Source: Gammaproteobacteria bacterium
GTDB lineage: Bacteria; Pseudomonadota; Gammaproteobacteria; SZUA-229
Assembly: GCA_016744065.1 (NCBI GenBank)
Contig: JADGFA010000006.1
Location: 1 to 64,000 of the forward strand
Length of the DNA: 64,000 bases
Direction: 5' to 3'
The first letter of the stretch is position 1. Each line of letters begins with the position of its first letter. Below, in pieces: positions 8,506-18,009 of the stretch. The notes beneath the pieces were generated by a model. That model ran no database searches, was not told where the DNA came from, and saw nothing but the letters and a program-made list of their open reading frames with translations. The position numbers were made by a program, and so were the translations under genes.

Positions 8506-9210
8506 ATGAAAGACTCAGGATTAAGACCAGAAAGCGGTATATTGGAATCATCCACAGATGAGGAAGCGCGCGCGTATCTGGAAGAACAGTTAAGAAATCG
8601 TCAGTTTGAATTAACCCAGTTATCCCGTGATGCAGATCCTGCAGATGTTGCAAAAGTTAAGATGGACATTGCCAATGCGCAGCTGGGGCTTGAGCAAAAT
8701 GAAAATGCCTGGAATGAGTCTAGGGCTGCTTTTGATATTTTTGTTGCAAAGGAAGACTGGGCCAGTGCAATTGAAGCCTGTGATATTATGTATCAGACAG
8801 AACAGCCTGCTTCCATTCTTGCATTAGTGCATGGTGTCTGGCTGTCGGTTACATACCCCGTTGACCCTGAATATACCATCGGTATGCTGAGTTATATTAT
8901 TGATGAAACACCTAATGATTCAGATGGCGCCGCCGTAGCTGCTGCAACTGCACATTATATTGTTGGTGTACGTGCTTCAGATGAGAAACACGATAGCCTT
9001 TCTTTTTTAACAAAAAATATGATTACCAAAGTTGCCCAACGTCATTCGGATGTGAAGAGCCAGGAAAAACTGGATTTCTGGATGGAAAAAATGGACCTGA
9101 ATGATCCGCAAAAATTTCTGCCCATGATGGGAACGGTGATTGATGCAATTGCTAATAGTCAGTGGTGGTTTGATCGTGATGCATTACGTGAAAAATTACC
9201 GATGAACTAA
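8506..9210 (+). CDS. Conserved hypothetical protein, helical repeat-like
   Basis: 234 residues, soluble and helical. The N-terminal part (residues ~20-90: EARAYLEEQLRNRQFEL, KMDIANAQLGLEQNENAW, FDIFVAKEDWASAIEAC) has the spacing of TPR-like helix pairs, but no canonical TPR signature. The C-terminal half contains FLPMMGTVIDAIANSQWWFD. No catalytic motif or signal peptide was found. It stands alone between a possible weak terminator and the convergent SulP gene. Function unknown. Confidence 0.6.
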   Translation: MKDSGLRPESGILESSTDEEARAYLEEQLRNRQFELTQLSRDADPADVAKVKMDIANAQLGLEQNENAWNESRAAFDIFVAKEDWASAIEACDIMYQTEQPASILALVHGVWLSVTYPVDPEYTIGMLSYIIDETPNDSDGAAVAAATAHYIVGVRASDEKHDSLSFLTKNMITKVAQRHSDVKSQEKLDFWMEKMDLNDPQKFLPMMGTVIDAIANSQWWFDRDALREKLPMN

Positions 9211-9343
9211 AATTTTAAAGAATACATATTCTGCCTGATGAATGCATATTGATAGTTGTTTTGTGATGTTTATACTGGTTGGGTTTTTACCCGTGTTCAG
9301 AATAACAGGTTATTGAATTAGTATTTACGGTAAAGCTTTAATG

Positions 9344-11497
9344 TTAATCGGATAGTCTTCGTAGTTCTGTATCGGACCACCTCAATCTTTCGCTTAATTC
9401 TTTTCCCAGTCTTAAAATGAGTTCTATTGCCGCTTGTGGATTTTGCTCTTTTAATTTTTCAAAAGCATTGCCATCGAGCATTAATAATTCAGTGTCTTTT
9501 ATGGCTTTTGCGTCGGCGGTTCTTGGGCCCGGTTTTAAAAAAACAATTTCTCCAAAAAAAGCACCAGGACCAAATTTAGCAAGTCTTTTGTAGCGATGCT
9601 TGCCAAAAGGTAAAAGAATATCTATCTCACCTTCTAACACAACATATAATTCAGTGGCTACATCATTTGCCCTGAATAATATATCACCTGATTTAAGCGA
9701 TATGTTTTTCATATTGGATTGCAGCGTCTTTAATGTATCTGAGTCCAGGCCATGGCAGAGTTCAGTATTAGCCAGGTCTATTCTTTCGGATATATTTAGT
9801 TCTTTCCCTAGTGTTTCAAGTAATTTGTTTTCAGCATATTCAATGGCTTCATCGGCATCAATAAATGTGCGTACAGGATAATTTCCACTATGATGCGGGC
9901 TTATCTTTCTTAATGTTTTTGCTACCTTTTTATTCAGGCCTTTGCCCTTTCTTACATTGGTGAAAATAAGTTCACCGTTAACCTTATGTAAACGATCAGC
10001 CATTTGTTGCAACATTTTTACGGCGGTTAGATCAACCTGATGAACACGCGCCATATCAAGAATAATCTGAACGGGGCGCTGTAAATCAGAGTTAAATTCT
10101 TCAAATAATTTATCTACTGTGCCGAAGAATAAATTGCCCTTTAGTTCATAAATTAAAATATTTTCTGCGTGTTTTTTTAATAAAGACCGATGTTCTGTAT
10201 TGCGTCTGCGTAATGAAGGGTGCTGGGCTATAGTGGAACGACGATGTACAACAGGTGACAGTATCTGTGCGCGAACAAATTGAAAAATGGCCAGTACCAG
10301 GCCAATGGCAACAGCAATCATTAAATCATAAGTGACCGTAACACCGGTAACCAGCAAGGCGGTGGTGGCGTCCATTCTGTTACGTGGGTTTTTTAGCCAG
10401 AGTAGAATATCTCTTTCCAGCATACCCATAATGGCAACGTGAAAAATGATGCCTGCGAGAACGCTAATAGGGAGCAGTGCTGCAACAGGGCCCAGTACAA
10501 CAATAATTAATATGAATGTTAAGGCGCTAAAAATGGCTGCCCAGATACGTCCGCCGGACTTGATCGCAACGATAGTGGCCCCTGTTGTTCCTGCACCGGC
10601 GATACCGCCTAACAGGGCAGCAAACATCTGGCCTATACCCTGGCCGGTGAGTTCGCGTTTTGCATTGTGGCGATCGGATGTAGCGACATCAGCAACGACA
10701 GATGTCAGCAGGCTATCCAGTGATGACAGTACCGCAAGTGTAAAACTAATCGGTAAAATAATTAACCAGGGTGTTTGATTTAATAATGTAGGGGTAATGA
10801 ATTGTATGCTGGTGATATCGGGTAAGCGACCAACGACCCATTCAGCAGGGTATTGAAAAGTATTAAATTTATTTAATAAATGAAAAGTCAGCGTGCCACT
10901 AATAAGCCCTGAAACGGTGCCGGGAATTGCCGGTATAATTCGGGGTAAAAAAGACATAGCTAAAAAAGTAACCAGAGTTGTTAGCCAGGGTATCCAGTAT
11001 GCTTTTTGCCAGATAATATTCAGTGCCTGAGAATGCATGGAAAGTAAATCCAGCATCACGCCCTGAGAGTGAATCATTAAGATTGCGGAGCCGGTCATGA
11101 ATCCTGCAACAACCGGGTAAGGTATAAATTTAATTAACCGTCCACCGTTTGAAAGGCCAATTAAAATTTGTATAAAACCACTTAAAAAAAGCATTAAAGC
11201 AATATTTATAAAGAGTTCAGTGCCAGAAAAACCACGAGAGCTAAGGCTGGCCAGTGCACCGGCAACCAGCACCATAGTTGGCCCTGTGGGTGAACTCACC
11301 ATACCGGTGGTCCCTCGACTCAGACCAGAGAAAAAACATAATGCAATCGCAGTAATGAGCCCGGCCATTGCACCCATTGCCGGGGTTTGGCTATATGGAG
11401 CCCAAAGCGCAATGCCAAATGCAGTTGCCTGTGGCAGTATTACAGCGGAGGCAGAAAGACCGCCCCAGATGTCACCTTTAGTCGGCTGCTTGAGCAA
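9344..11497 (-). CDS. SulP-family anion transporter with STAS and cyclic-nucleotide-binding domains
   Basis: 717 residues. Residues ~10-405 are a SulP membrane domain with 10-14 hydrophobic segments (SASAVILPQATAFGIAL near the start, SSLDSLLTSVVADVATSDRH in the core). Residues ~440-540 fit a STAS domain (IYELKGNLFFGTVDKLFEEF, then VDLTAVKMLQQMADRL), and ~590-700 a cNMP-binding domain (LKSGDILFRANDVATELYVV, FGPGAFFGEIVFLKPGPRTA). SulP proteins move sulfate, bicarbonate or other anions. The C-terminal cNMP domain suggests direct control by cAMP or a related ligand; lack of the standard Arg in the PBC could change ligand choice. It is monocistronic and faces the gene at 8506. Substrate is unassigned. 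Confidence 0.9.
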   Translation of the reverse strand: MLKQPTKGDIWGGLSASAVILPQATAFGIALWAPYSQTPAMGAMAGLITAIALCFFSGLSRGTTGMVSSPTGPTMVLVAGALASLSSRGFSGTELFINIALMLFLSGFIQILIGLSNGGRLIKFIPYPVVAGFMTGSAILMIHSQGVMLDLLSMHSQALNIIWQKAYWIPWLTTLVTFLAMSFLPRIIPAIPGTVSGLISGTLTFHLLNKFNTFQYPAEWVVGRLPDITSIQFITPTLLNQTPWLIILPISFTLAVLSSLDSLLTSVVADVATSDRHNAKRELTGQGIGQMFAALLGGIAGAGTTGATIVAIKSGGRIWAAIFSALTFILIIVVLGPVAALLPISVLAGIIFHVAIMGMLERDILLWLKNPRNRMDATTALLVTGVTVTYDLMIAVAIGLVLAIFQFVRAQILSPVVHRRSTIAQHPSLRRRNTEHRSLLKKHAENILIYELKGNLFFGTVDKLFEEFNSDLQRPVQIILDMARVHQVDLTAVKMLQQMADRLHKVNGELIFTNVRKGKGLNKKVAKTLRKISPHHSGNYPVRTFIDADEAIEYAENKLLETLGKELNISERIDLANTELCHGLDSDTLKTLQSNMKNISLKSGDILFRANDVATELYVVLEGEIDILLPFGKHRYKRLAKFGPGAFFGEIVFLKPGPRTADAKAIKDTELLMLDGNAFEKLKEQNPQAAIELILRLGKELSERLRWSDTELRRLSD

Positions 11498-11612
11498 GGG
11501 GTTATGACCTGATTTTTATTTTATTATCTGTAAGTATAGCCTGTGGGGGATGTGGGTTAATGATTAGTTGAGGTGAAAAGTATATACCTGATATATTTTT
11601 AGCTAATAATGA

Positions 11613-11894
11613 CTACTTGTCTTTATTAGTCGTAAGGCCGTGTAGTTTAACCACATTGGTCTTAGGTGTATCTCCTTTGTACATAGGTCGGTGCAGGCTG
11701 GGTTTACCCAGCTTTTCCGAAATTTCTTTTTCTCTGGCGGCAATTAATATAAACCCCTGGCGTACATCTTCCATAGCGCCTTCACTTAGTGGGTGTTTCA
11801 TACCGGGTTCAGGTGTGATCTCACGAACCACGCCTGATAATACTTTGCGTAATGCGACTAATACATCGAGTTCTTTTTTTAAATCTGCATCCAT
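11613..11894 (-). CDS. Small conserved hypothetical protein
   Basis: 93 residues, charged and soluble. The N-terminal two thirds look helical (LKKELDVLVALRKVLSGVVR, then EDVRQGFILIAAREKEISEKL), followed by a basic tail (HRPMYKGDTPKTNVVKLHG). No family was recognised. It is transcribed divergently from the small gene at 12101 and lies upstream of, and in line with, the SulP gene, but 115 bases away. Coding is supported by codon-like composition and a sensible protein; function is unknown. Confidence 0.55.
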   Translation of the reverse strand: MDADLKKELDVLVALRKVLSGVVREITPEPGMKHPLSEGAMEDVRQGFILIAAREKEISEKLGKPSLHRPMYKGDTPKTNVVKLHGLTTNKDK

Positions 11895-12100
11895 TAGGGC
11901 TACCGTTGGTCTATTGTTTAAGCGACTAAAAGAGCATTATACTCGCTTCTACTGAGTATTTGACCTCTATATTGGAATTTGTTGTGTCAGGCTGTTCAAT
12001 CGAGAGCGTGACAGGTTAAGGCGTAACGCTATTAAGTACAGTTAGCTGATCTTTCTGGGGTATAATGGTTGGTCAAATTACCGAGTTATTGTGAGTTATT

Positions 12101-12340
12101 ATGCCATATTATGTTTATAAAGTTGAGTCTGCTGAGTTGGCAATGCTTAAGCAGCTTGAGTTGATTAAGACGTTTGAAAAATTTAAACAAGCAAAAAACT
12201 TTGCTCGTGATCTTCGTGCGGAACAGCCTGAGACGGATGCGGCTGAAATTAAAGTGATGTTTGCAGATAATCAGTTGGCAGCGGAAGAAATGTTAATGGA
12301 GAAACGTGATCAGCCGATAGTGATGGAGCACGAAAAGTAA
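12101..12340 (+). CDS. Small conserved hypothetical protein
   Basis: 79 residues, soluble. It opens MPYYVYKVESAELAMLKQLE, followed by a helical, charged segment (FEKFKQAKNFARDLRAEQPE) and an acidic C-terminus. The pattern resembles small uncharacterised proteins common in gammaproteobacteria, but I cannot name the family. The next gene starts 57 bases on and lies in the same direction, so co-transcription is plausible. Confidence 0.6.
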   Translation: MPYYVYKVESAELAMLKQLELIKTFEKFKQAKNFARDLRAEQPETDAAEIKVMFADNQLAAEEMLMEKRDQPIVMEHEK

Positions 12341-12363
12341 TTTTTGTAATCTGGAGAAAGAGC

Positions 12364-12405
12364 ATGGAATCCAGCATATATATAAGCGGGTTTAATTGTG
12401 GATGA
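12364..12405 (+). CDS. Possible 13-codon leader peptide overlapping the next gene's start
   Basis: ATG 12364 follows a good ribosome site (GGAGAAAG, 5-6 bases away) and encodes MESSIYISGFNCG before TGA at 12403-12405. It overlaps the GTG start at 12398 by eight bases, in another frame. It may couple translation into the downstream gene, or it may be the true 5' end of that gene separated by a frameshift. Short length keeps confidence low. Confidence 0.3.
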   Translation: MESSIYISGFNCG

Positions 12406-12862
12406 AGATAATTACAGGCAGATTTATGGGCAGATTAATGGTGCGCCCTGTGTTTTTGAAAAAGGAATTTTGTCATTAAAATGTAAATGCTCTTTTCAGC
12501 AAAAGTTTAATCTGGCTGACAGGTATGGCGTCGGCTGCACAGATACGGTAATGCAGTTAAACTGTAAAGCTTTTCTCGATCATCTGCGTTGTCAAACTCG
12601 TTTTGTTTTTAAAATTGATATAGAGGGTCCGTTGCCGCATAACAAGGAAATTAAGGTACAAAATGGAGGAATGCTTGGGATACAGAAGTTATTATTTAGT
12701 GATGCTGAACATGTTGCAGGTGTGGATGATATTTCACGCTTAATGCTGAAATCAATAGAGGTATATGGTGCGATAGAGAACTTGCCATATAATCAGATTA
12801 TGCCGAGTGTGAGTAATTATAAAACCAGGCCTAAGCGACAGAAATCGAGTAAAAAGGATTAA
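12398..12862 (+). CDS. Conserved hypothetical cysteine-rich protein
   Basis: 154 residues from a GTG start that itself lacks a clear ribosome site. The N-terminal half has six cysteines (PCVFEKG, LKCKCSFQQ, GVGCTDT, LNCKAFLDHLRC), which could bind a metal or form a cluster, though no known pattern was matched. The C-terminal end is strongly basic (KTRPKRQKSSKKD). No signal or membrane segment. A short leader reading frame with a better ribosome site overlaps the start, so the real N-terminus may lie upstream. Function is unknown. Confidence 0.6.
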   Translation: MDEDNYRQIYGQINGAPCVFEKGILSLKCKCSFQQKFNLADRYGVGCTDTVMQLNCKAFLDHLRCQTRFVFKIDIEGPLPHNKEIKVQNGGMLGIQKLLFSDAEHVAGVDDISRLMLKSIEVYGAIENLPYNQIMPSVSNYKTRPKRQKSSKKD

Positions 12863-13010
12863 TTTTTTTTGATCTTTGAGTGTTGATTTAAGTGAAGCTG
12901 ACATTTTCTGATTATGTCGGCATTACCACTATGAAGTAAAATATATATGAACATCTACTGAATGCGAAGAAGGTATGGGTACTTAAAGTAATGAAAAACA
13001 GGACTAATAA

Positions 13011-13589
13011 ATGACAGACAATGAGGACGATAAAAAAAATAGCCCGTGGAAAACGTTAAGTACACAGCCCGTATATAATAATGCCTGGATAAAAGTTGAA
13101 GAACATCAGGTGATAAACCCGGGCGGTACAAAGGGTATCTATGGTAAGGTCAGTTTTAAGAATCAGGCGGTGGGTATTATTCCTGTTGATGGAGAAGGTA
13201 ATGTCTGGTTAGTGGGTCAGTTTCGTTACACTTTGAATCAGTGGTCATGGGAAATTCCTATGGGTGGTTCACCTAAAGCAGAAGATAAAATTAAAACTGC
13301 ACGGCGAGAGTTAGAAGAAGAAACGGGTTTAAAAGCAGGTGAAGTTACCGAGCTTTTACATTTGCATCCATCGAATTCTATTACGGATGAGCAGGGCTAT
13401 GTGTATCTGGCTACGGACCTGAGTGAAGGCCTGCAGCAACTTGAAGATACAGAAAAAGATATTCAGGTAAAAAAACTGGCATTTGATGATGCGGTAAAAA
13501 TGGTTCAAAGTGGTGAGATAACCGATGCCATCAGTGTTGCAGGTATATTGTACCTGGCCTTGAACTGGAATCAGTATATTAATGGATAA
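13011..13589 (+). CDS. Nudix hydrolase, ADP-ribose pyrophosphatase-like
   Basis: 192 residues. A complete Nudix box (residues ~85-107) reads G-x5-E-x7-RELEEETGL, with every catalytic Glu in place. The flanking layout (VYNNAWIKVEEHQV, VWLVGQFRYTLNQWSWEIPMGG) is typical of ADP-ribose pyrophosphatases of the NudF/YffH kind, which cleave nucleoside diphosphate sugars into AMP and a sugar phosphate. Cytosolic. It ends eight bases before the next gene's start, so it is probably co-transcribed with the cNMP-GGDEF protein. Substrate choice within the family is not resolved here. Confidence 0.9.
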   Translation: MTDNEDDKKNSPWKTLSTQPVYNNAWIKVEEHQVINPGGTKGIYGKVSFKNQAVGIIPVDGEGNVWLVGQFRYTLNQWSWEIPMGGSPKAEDKIKTARRELEEETGLKAGEVTELLHLHPSNSITDEQGYVYLATDLSEGLQQLEDTEKDIQVKKLAFDDAVKMVQSGEITDAISVAGILYLALNWNQYING

Positions 13590-13597
13590 ATGACAAA

Positions 13598-14560
13598 ATG
13601 CTTTTAAAAGCCAGCACGTTACTTGATCGATTGCAGCTCTTCAGGAATGTCGAGATTGCCAGCATAAGTGATTGTATTTCACGTTGTACTTTTCGTGAGA
13701 TGAAAAAGGGTGAGCAACTGCTCTCGCCTGAAGAAGACAATAATAATGTTTATTTAATGATTTCAGGTCGCATGGTGGTTTATCTTGATCTGGATGAAGT
13801 TACTCCATTGACGCTGGTTGAACCTGGCGAGTGTGTGGGTGAAATGTCAATTATTGAGGGTAAAAATCCATCCGCGTATGTAATTGCATCGGAGGTGTCT
13901 CAGATTATGGAGATACCCCAGGCAGTTTTATGGGAAATGATAAATACTTCGCATCAGGTGACACGAAATATGCTGCATATTATGTCATTGAGGGTGCGTT
14001 TTAGTAATGTGGTTATTGCCGATTCTCTGGGTACGCAAAAAGAATTTATGCGACATGCAACGATTGATGCACTTACCGGGCTACATAATCGTCGTTGGAT
14101 GGACAGTATGTTTGAGCAGGAGTTTATTCATGCCAGGCGTGAAAAAATGTCGTTGTCATTGATGATGCTGGATATTGATTATTTTAAAACCTATAACGAC
14201 GAATACGGTCATATCAATGGAGACCGGGTGTTATCAGCGGTAGCAGATACGCTACGCTGTGGCTTGAGACCCAATGACATGATTGCCCGGTTTGGTGGTG
14301 AAGAATTCGCTATTATGTTACCGGAAACAAGTCTTGATGCGGCGCTTAACCTGGCAAATAGCCTAAGAGAAAAAGTAGAGCAGGCAACAGTTAAAAATGA
14401 TAAAGGAGGGCTATTGCCCCGTGTTACCATTTCGATTGGTGTGTCTGCGATAGGTGAAGCAAACAGAGAAAATGAAGACTCCTTAATTGAATTAATTGCC
14501 GCATCAGATGAAGCCTTATATCGAGCTAAAAAAGATGGCCGAAATTGTGTTAGTGAATGA
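13598..14560 (+). CDS. Diguanylate cyclase with N-terminal cyclic-nucleotide-binding-like domain
   Basis: 320 residues. Residues ~10-130 form a cNMP-binding-like domain (MKKGEQLLSPEEDNNNVYLM, LVEPGECVGEMSIIEG). Residues ~155-320 form a GGDEF domain with an intact GGEEF active site (residues 233-237) and an RxxD inhibitory site (R224-D227) five residues before it, so the enzyme should make c-di-GMP from GTP and be product-inhibited. No membrane segment, so it acts in the cytosol and is probably controlled by a nucleotide or other ligand. Its end overlaps the next Nudix gene by 26 bases. Confidence 0.92.
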   Translation: MLLKASTLLDRLQLFRNVEIASISDCISRCTFREMKKGEQLLSPEEDNNNVYLMISGRMVVYLDLDEVTPLTLVEPGECVGEMSIIEGKNPSAYVIASEVSQIMEIPQAVLWEMINTSHQVTRNMLHIMSLRVRFSNVVIADSLGTQKEFMRHATIDALTGLHNRRWMDSMFEQEFIHARREKMSLSLMMLDIDYFKTYNDEYGHINGDRVLSAVADTLRCGLRPNDMIARFGGEEFAIMLPETSLDAALNLANSLREKVEQATVKNDKGGLLPRVTISIGVSAIGEANRENEDSLIELIAASDEALYRAKKDGRNCVSE

Positions 14561-14972
14561 CTGTGCTGCTGCCGTGGCAACACTCGTTATGCATAATCAG
14601 CGGTTATTACTAGGTAAACGATTTAAAGGTCAGCCGCTCCAGGAAAAACAGTTTGAGGGCTGGCAGTGCCCAGGTGGTTATTTGCAAAGAGGTGAAACCA
14701 TAGAACAGGCAGCTAGCAGGCATTGTTTGCAAAAGGCCGGTATTGAAATAGCATCACTTCGATCAGGGCCTTATAGTAACAATATATTCTCAAAATATTT
14801 GCATACGGTTACGCTTTATATTATTGCAGAGGAGCATCATATACAGAACCATCAGGTGTTTGAAAACAAACAAATACAATGGCACTGGTTTGCTCTGGAT
14901 GAGTTGCCAGTACCCCTGTTTTTACCTCTGAATAATCTAGTAAAACAATATAATCTAAGTCACCTGTTGTAA
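14535..14972 (+). CDS. Nudix-fold protein with degenerate Nudix box
   Basis: About 145 residues from ATG 14535 (MAEIVLVNDCAAAVATLVMH); a longer start at 14496 would run deeper into the upstream gene, so the shorter start is preferred. The fold opens with RLLLGKRFKG and the WQCPGGYLQRGE lead of the Nudix helix. The box then reads RHCLQKAGI where the consensus is REUxEExGU, so the three catalytic glutamates are replaced by His, Gln and Lys. The protein probably lacks ordinary Nudix hydrolysis and may bind a nucleotide or regulate. It overlaps the GGDEF gene by 26 bases, so it is co-translated with it. Confidence 0.75.
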   Translation: MAEIVLVNDCAAAVATLVMHNQRLLLGKRFKGQPLQEKQFEGWQCPGGYLQRGETIEQAASRHCLQKAGIEIASLRSGPYSNNIFSKYLHTVTLYIIAEEHHIQNHQVFENKQIQWHWFALDELPVPLFLPLNNLVKQYNLSHLL

Positions 14973-15138
14973 GCGCTGCTGAAGTCATGTCCTATAGAAT
15001 AGTTAATAACGTATAGTGATGTATTAAGGGCTGCTATTAACAGGGCTGTTCGGATCTAGTAGAGTTTGTGATAATGAGCTATAACTACATCTAGACATTA
15101 TATAAAATAAAAACTGGCAATACTTTAGCGTCGGGAAT

Positions 15139-17994
15139 ATGAGCGAAAAAATCAAAACGTCAATGCAGGACTTATGGGGAAATTCTATGCTGGATGCGGG
15201 CAGCGCCGCATGGCTGGAAGGCCTGTATGAGAATTATCTGCAAAACCCTAACAGTGTTGATAGTCGCTGGCGAGAATATTTCGGTACTTTACCGCGGGTT
15301 AATGGTGTCCTTAAAGACACCATTCATTCTGATATAAGGGAGCAGTTCAGGCATATAACTGAACAACGCAGTGGCACCTTGCTGCCTCCGGTTCAATCAG
15401 CATCTACTGTCGCTCTGGAACATGAGCGTAAACAGGTTAAGGTTTTACAGCTAATTAATGCGTATCGTTTTCGTGGTCATCAGAAAGCAGATGTTGACCC
15501 GCTTGGGCGTACCCATACAAAAACAGTTGAAGATTTATCATTAGCCAGTCATGACTTAACAGATGCAGATCTACAGACTGTTTTTGCCACGGGGTCATTA
15601 TGTGGTCCGGCTGAAACAACCTTGCAGGAAATTATCGATATTATCAGTGATGCTTATTGTGGTTCTATTGGTGCAGAATATATGCACATTACAGAAACAG
15701 GTGAGAAGCGCTGGATACAGCAAAGAATTGAAACTGTTCGAGGTAAGGCGAGTCTCGGCATTGATGCAAAGAAAAATTTGTTAAAGCGACTTACAGCGGC
15801 TGAAGGTTTAGAAAAATATTTGCATACTCGATATGTTGGTCAGAAACGTTTTTCACTTGAGGGGGGGGAAACGCTTATCCCTCTTATACATGAAGTGGTT
15901 CAGCGTTCAGCCAGTCATGGTATGAAAGAAGTTGTTATCGGCATGGCGCACCGTGGAAGATTAAATATGCTGGTGAATGTAATGGGGAAAACACCGGCTG
16001 AGTTGTTTAGTGAATTTGAAGGTACCAAATCCCACGGTCAGTATATGGGTGATGTGAAATACCATATGGGTTTTTCTTCAGACCTGCAAACAGAAAAGGG
16101 TGATATTCATTTAGCACTGGCATTTAATCCGTCGCATCTTGAAATAGTGGCTCCTGTTGTAGAGGGGTCTGTTCGAGCGCGGCAGGAGCACAGAAAAGAT
16201 GCAGAAGGTGTGGAAGTGTTACCAATACAAATTCATGGTGATGCAGCATTTGCCGGGCAGGGCGTGGTGATGGAAACATTACAGATGTCACAGTCGAGGG
16301 GCTACTCTACTAAAGGCAGTTTGCATATCGTTGTCAATAATCAAATTGGTTTTACCACGAGTAACATTAAGGACAGTCGCTCAACGCATTATTGTACAGA
16401 TATAGCCAAAATGGTGGATTCACCGATATTTCATGTGAATGCGGATGATCCTGAAGCCGTTATTCTGGTTACACAAGTTGCGCTTGATTATCGTATGGCC
16501 TTTAAGAAAGATGTGGTAATAGATTTAATCTGCTATCGCAGGCATGGGCATAATGAAGCGGATGAGCCAGCAGCTACGCAGCCCATGATGTATAAAAAAA
16601 TATCCATGCTTGATAGTACGCGTGCTATTTATGCGGAAAAATTGCTGCGTACAGACGTTATTTCATCAGAATATGCCAGCCAGTTGATGGAAAATTATCG
16701 TGATGAGCTGGATGCAGGTAATTGTGTTGTTCCTGGTATTTTAAAAAATGAAAATTCATCTTATGCTTTTCATATTAACTGGCGGCCTTATGAAAATACA
16801 AATCAGAATGACAGTACAGACACTGCGATTAATATGGAAACATTACGTCTGTTATGTGAGCAGCTAGAAAAACGTCCTGCGGATTTTCAGTTGCAGTCAC
16901 GCGTTGAAAAAATAATGCAGGACAGGCATAAAATGGCGGTGGGCGCTCTGGATATTGACTGGGGGTTTGCCGAGACTCTGGCATATGCAAGCCTGGTAAC
17001 AGAAGGCTATGCTGTCCGGTTATCAGGGCAGGACTCAGGCCGGGGTACTTTTTTTCATCGGCATGCTGTCTGGCATAATCAGCTTGATGGTAGTGCCTAT
17101 GTTCCACTGCGTAACATGTCTGAAGATCAGGCTAACTTTCTAGTTATTGATTCACTGCTTTCAGAACTTGCAGTACTGGCATTTGAGTATGGTTATGCAA
17201 CTGCTGAACCGGAAACACTGGTTATATGGGAAGCGCAGTTTGGTGATTTTGCAAATGGTGCCCAGGTGGTTATTGATCAGTTTATTGTTGCGGGTGAGCA
17301 AAAATGGAGTCGCCTGTGTGGTTTAACAATGCTGTTACCCCATAGTTATGAGGGGCAGGGTGCTGAGCATTCATCGGCAAGACTGGAGCGGTATTTGCAG
17401 TTATGTGCACAAAATAATATTCAGGTTTGCGTGCCAAGCACACCGGCGCAGATATTTCATCTGCTGCGTCGACAAATGGTCAGGAAGTACCGTAAGCCAC
17501 TTATCGTTATGACACCCAAAAGTTTACTAAGGCACAAATTAGCAGTGAACACGCTGGATGATATTTGCTTTGGTTCTTTTCAGAATGTTATTGATGAGAT
17601 TGATGATGTTAATGCAGATGATGTGAAACGGATTGTGATGTGCAGTGGTAAAGTGTATTACGATTTATTGATTCAGCGACGTGAATTAAATTTAAAACAT
17701 GTCATTATTCTTCGTATAGAAGAACTTTACCCTTTTCCGTCAGAAAATCTTAATATTGTTCTGGATAAATATAAAAATGCAGAGCAATTAATATGGTGTC
17801 AGGAAGAACCCAAAAATCAGGGTGCATGGGATTATTTTGAACCGCGATTTGCAGCAAAATTAGATCACCCCTGTATGGTTGAATATGTTGGAAGGGAGCC
17901 TTCAGCCGCACCCGCTGTGGGTTCTGCCAGAGTGCATACGCAACAACAGAAAAAACTGGTAAGGGAGGCTTTGGGTTTACCTGAAGACTCATAA
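15139..17994 (+). CDS. sucA: 2-Oxoglutarate dehydrogenase E1 component
   Basis: 951 residues, the usual E1o length. The N-terminal part has the E2-interacting lead (SAAWLEGLYENYLQNPNSVD, residues ~22-41). The thiamine diphosphate region is seen in HGDAAFAGQGVVMETLQMS and NNQIGFTT, and conserved AHRGRLNMLVNVMGK and FNPSHLE are present. It decarboxylates 2-oxoglutarate and passes the succinyl group to the E2 lipoate. First gene of sucA-sucB-lpd, 15 bases ahead of sucB, with sucCD 94 bases after lpd. The 166-base gap upstream is a likely promoter region, but I could not assign sites. Confidence 0.97.
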   Translation: MSEKIKTSMQDLWGNSMLDAGSAAWLEGLYENYLQNPNSVDSRWREYFGTLPRVNGVLKDTIHSDIREQFRHITEQRSGTLLPPVQSASTVALEHERKQVKVLQLINAYRFRGHQKADVDPLGRTHTKTVEDLSLASHDLTDADLQTVFATGSLCGPAETTLQEIIDIISDAYCGSIGAEYMHITETGEKRWIQQRIETVRGKASLGIDAKKNLLKRLTAAEGLEKYLHTRYVGQKRFSLEGGETLIPLIHEVVQRSASHGMKEVVIGMAHRGRLNMLVNVMGKTPAELFSEFEGTKSHGQYMGDVKYHMGFSSDLQTEKGDIHLALAFNPSHLEIVAPVVEGSVRARQEHRKDAEGVEVLPIQIHGDAAFAGQGVVMETLQMSQSRGYSTKGSLHIVVNNQIGFTTSNIKDSRSTHYCTDIAKMVDSPIFHVNADDPEAVILVTQVALDYRMAFKKDVVIDLICYRRHGHNEADEPAATQPMMYKKISMLDSTRAIYAEKLLRTDVISSEYASQLMENYRDELDAGNCVVPGILKNENSSYAFHINWRPYENTNQNDSTDTAINMETLRLLCEQLEKRPADFQLQSRVEKIMQDRHKMAVGALDIDWGFAETLAYASLVTEGYAVRLSGQDSGRGTFFHRHAVWHNQLDGSAYVPLRNMSEDQANFLVIDSLLSELAVLAFEYGYATAEPETLVIWEAQFGDFANGAQVVIDQFIVAGEQKWSRLCGLTMLLPHSYEGQGAEHSSARLERYLQLCAQNNIQVCVPSTPAQIFHLLRRQMVRKYRKPLIVMTPKSLLRHKLAVNTLDDICFGSFQNVIDEIDDVNADDVKRIVMCSGKVYYDLLIQRRELNLKHVIILRIEELYPFPSENLNIVLDKYKNAEQLIWCQEEPKNQGAWDYFEPRFAAKLDHPCMVEYVGREPSAAPAVGSARVHTQQQKKLVREALGLPEDS

Positions 17995-18009
17995 ATATAG
18001 GATGAAACA

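Noticed and set aside
11220-11507. A plus-strand frame of 95 codons
   Set aside because: It lies antisense inside the SulP gene, and its composition mirrors that gene; no ribosome site.
14496-14534. Longer start for the second Nudix gene
   Set aside because: It would sit deeper inside the GGDEF gene and adds no conserved residues.
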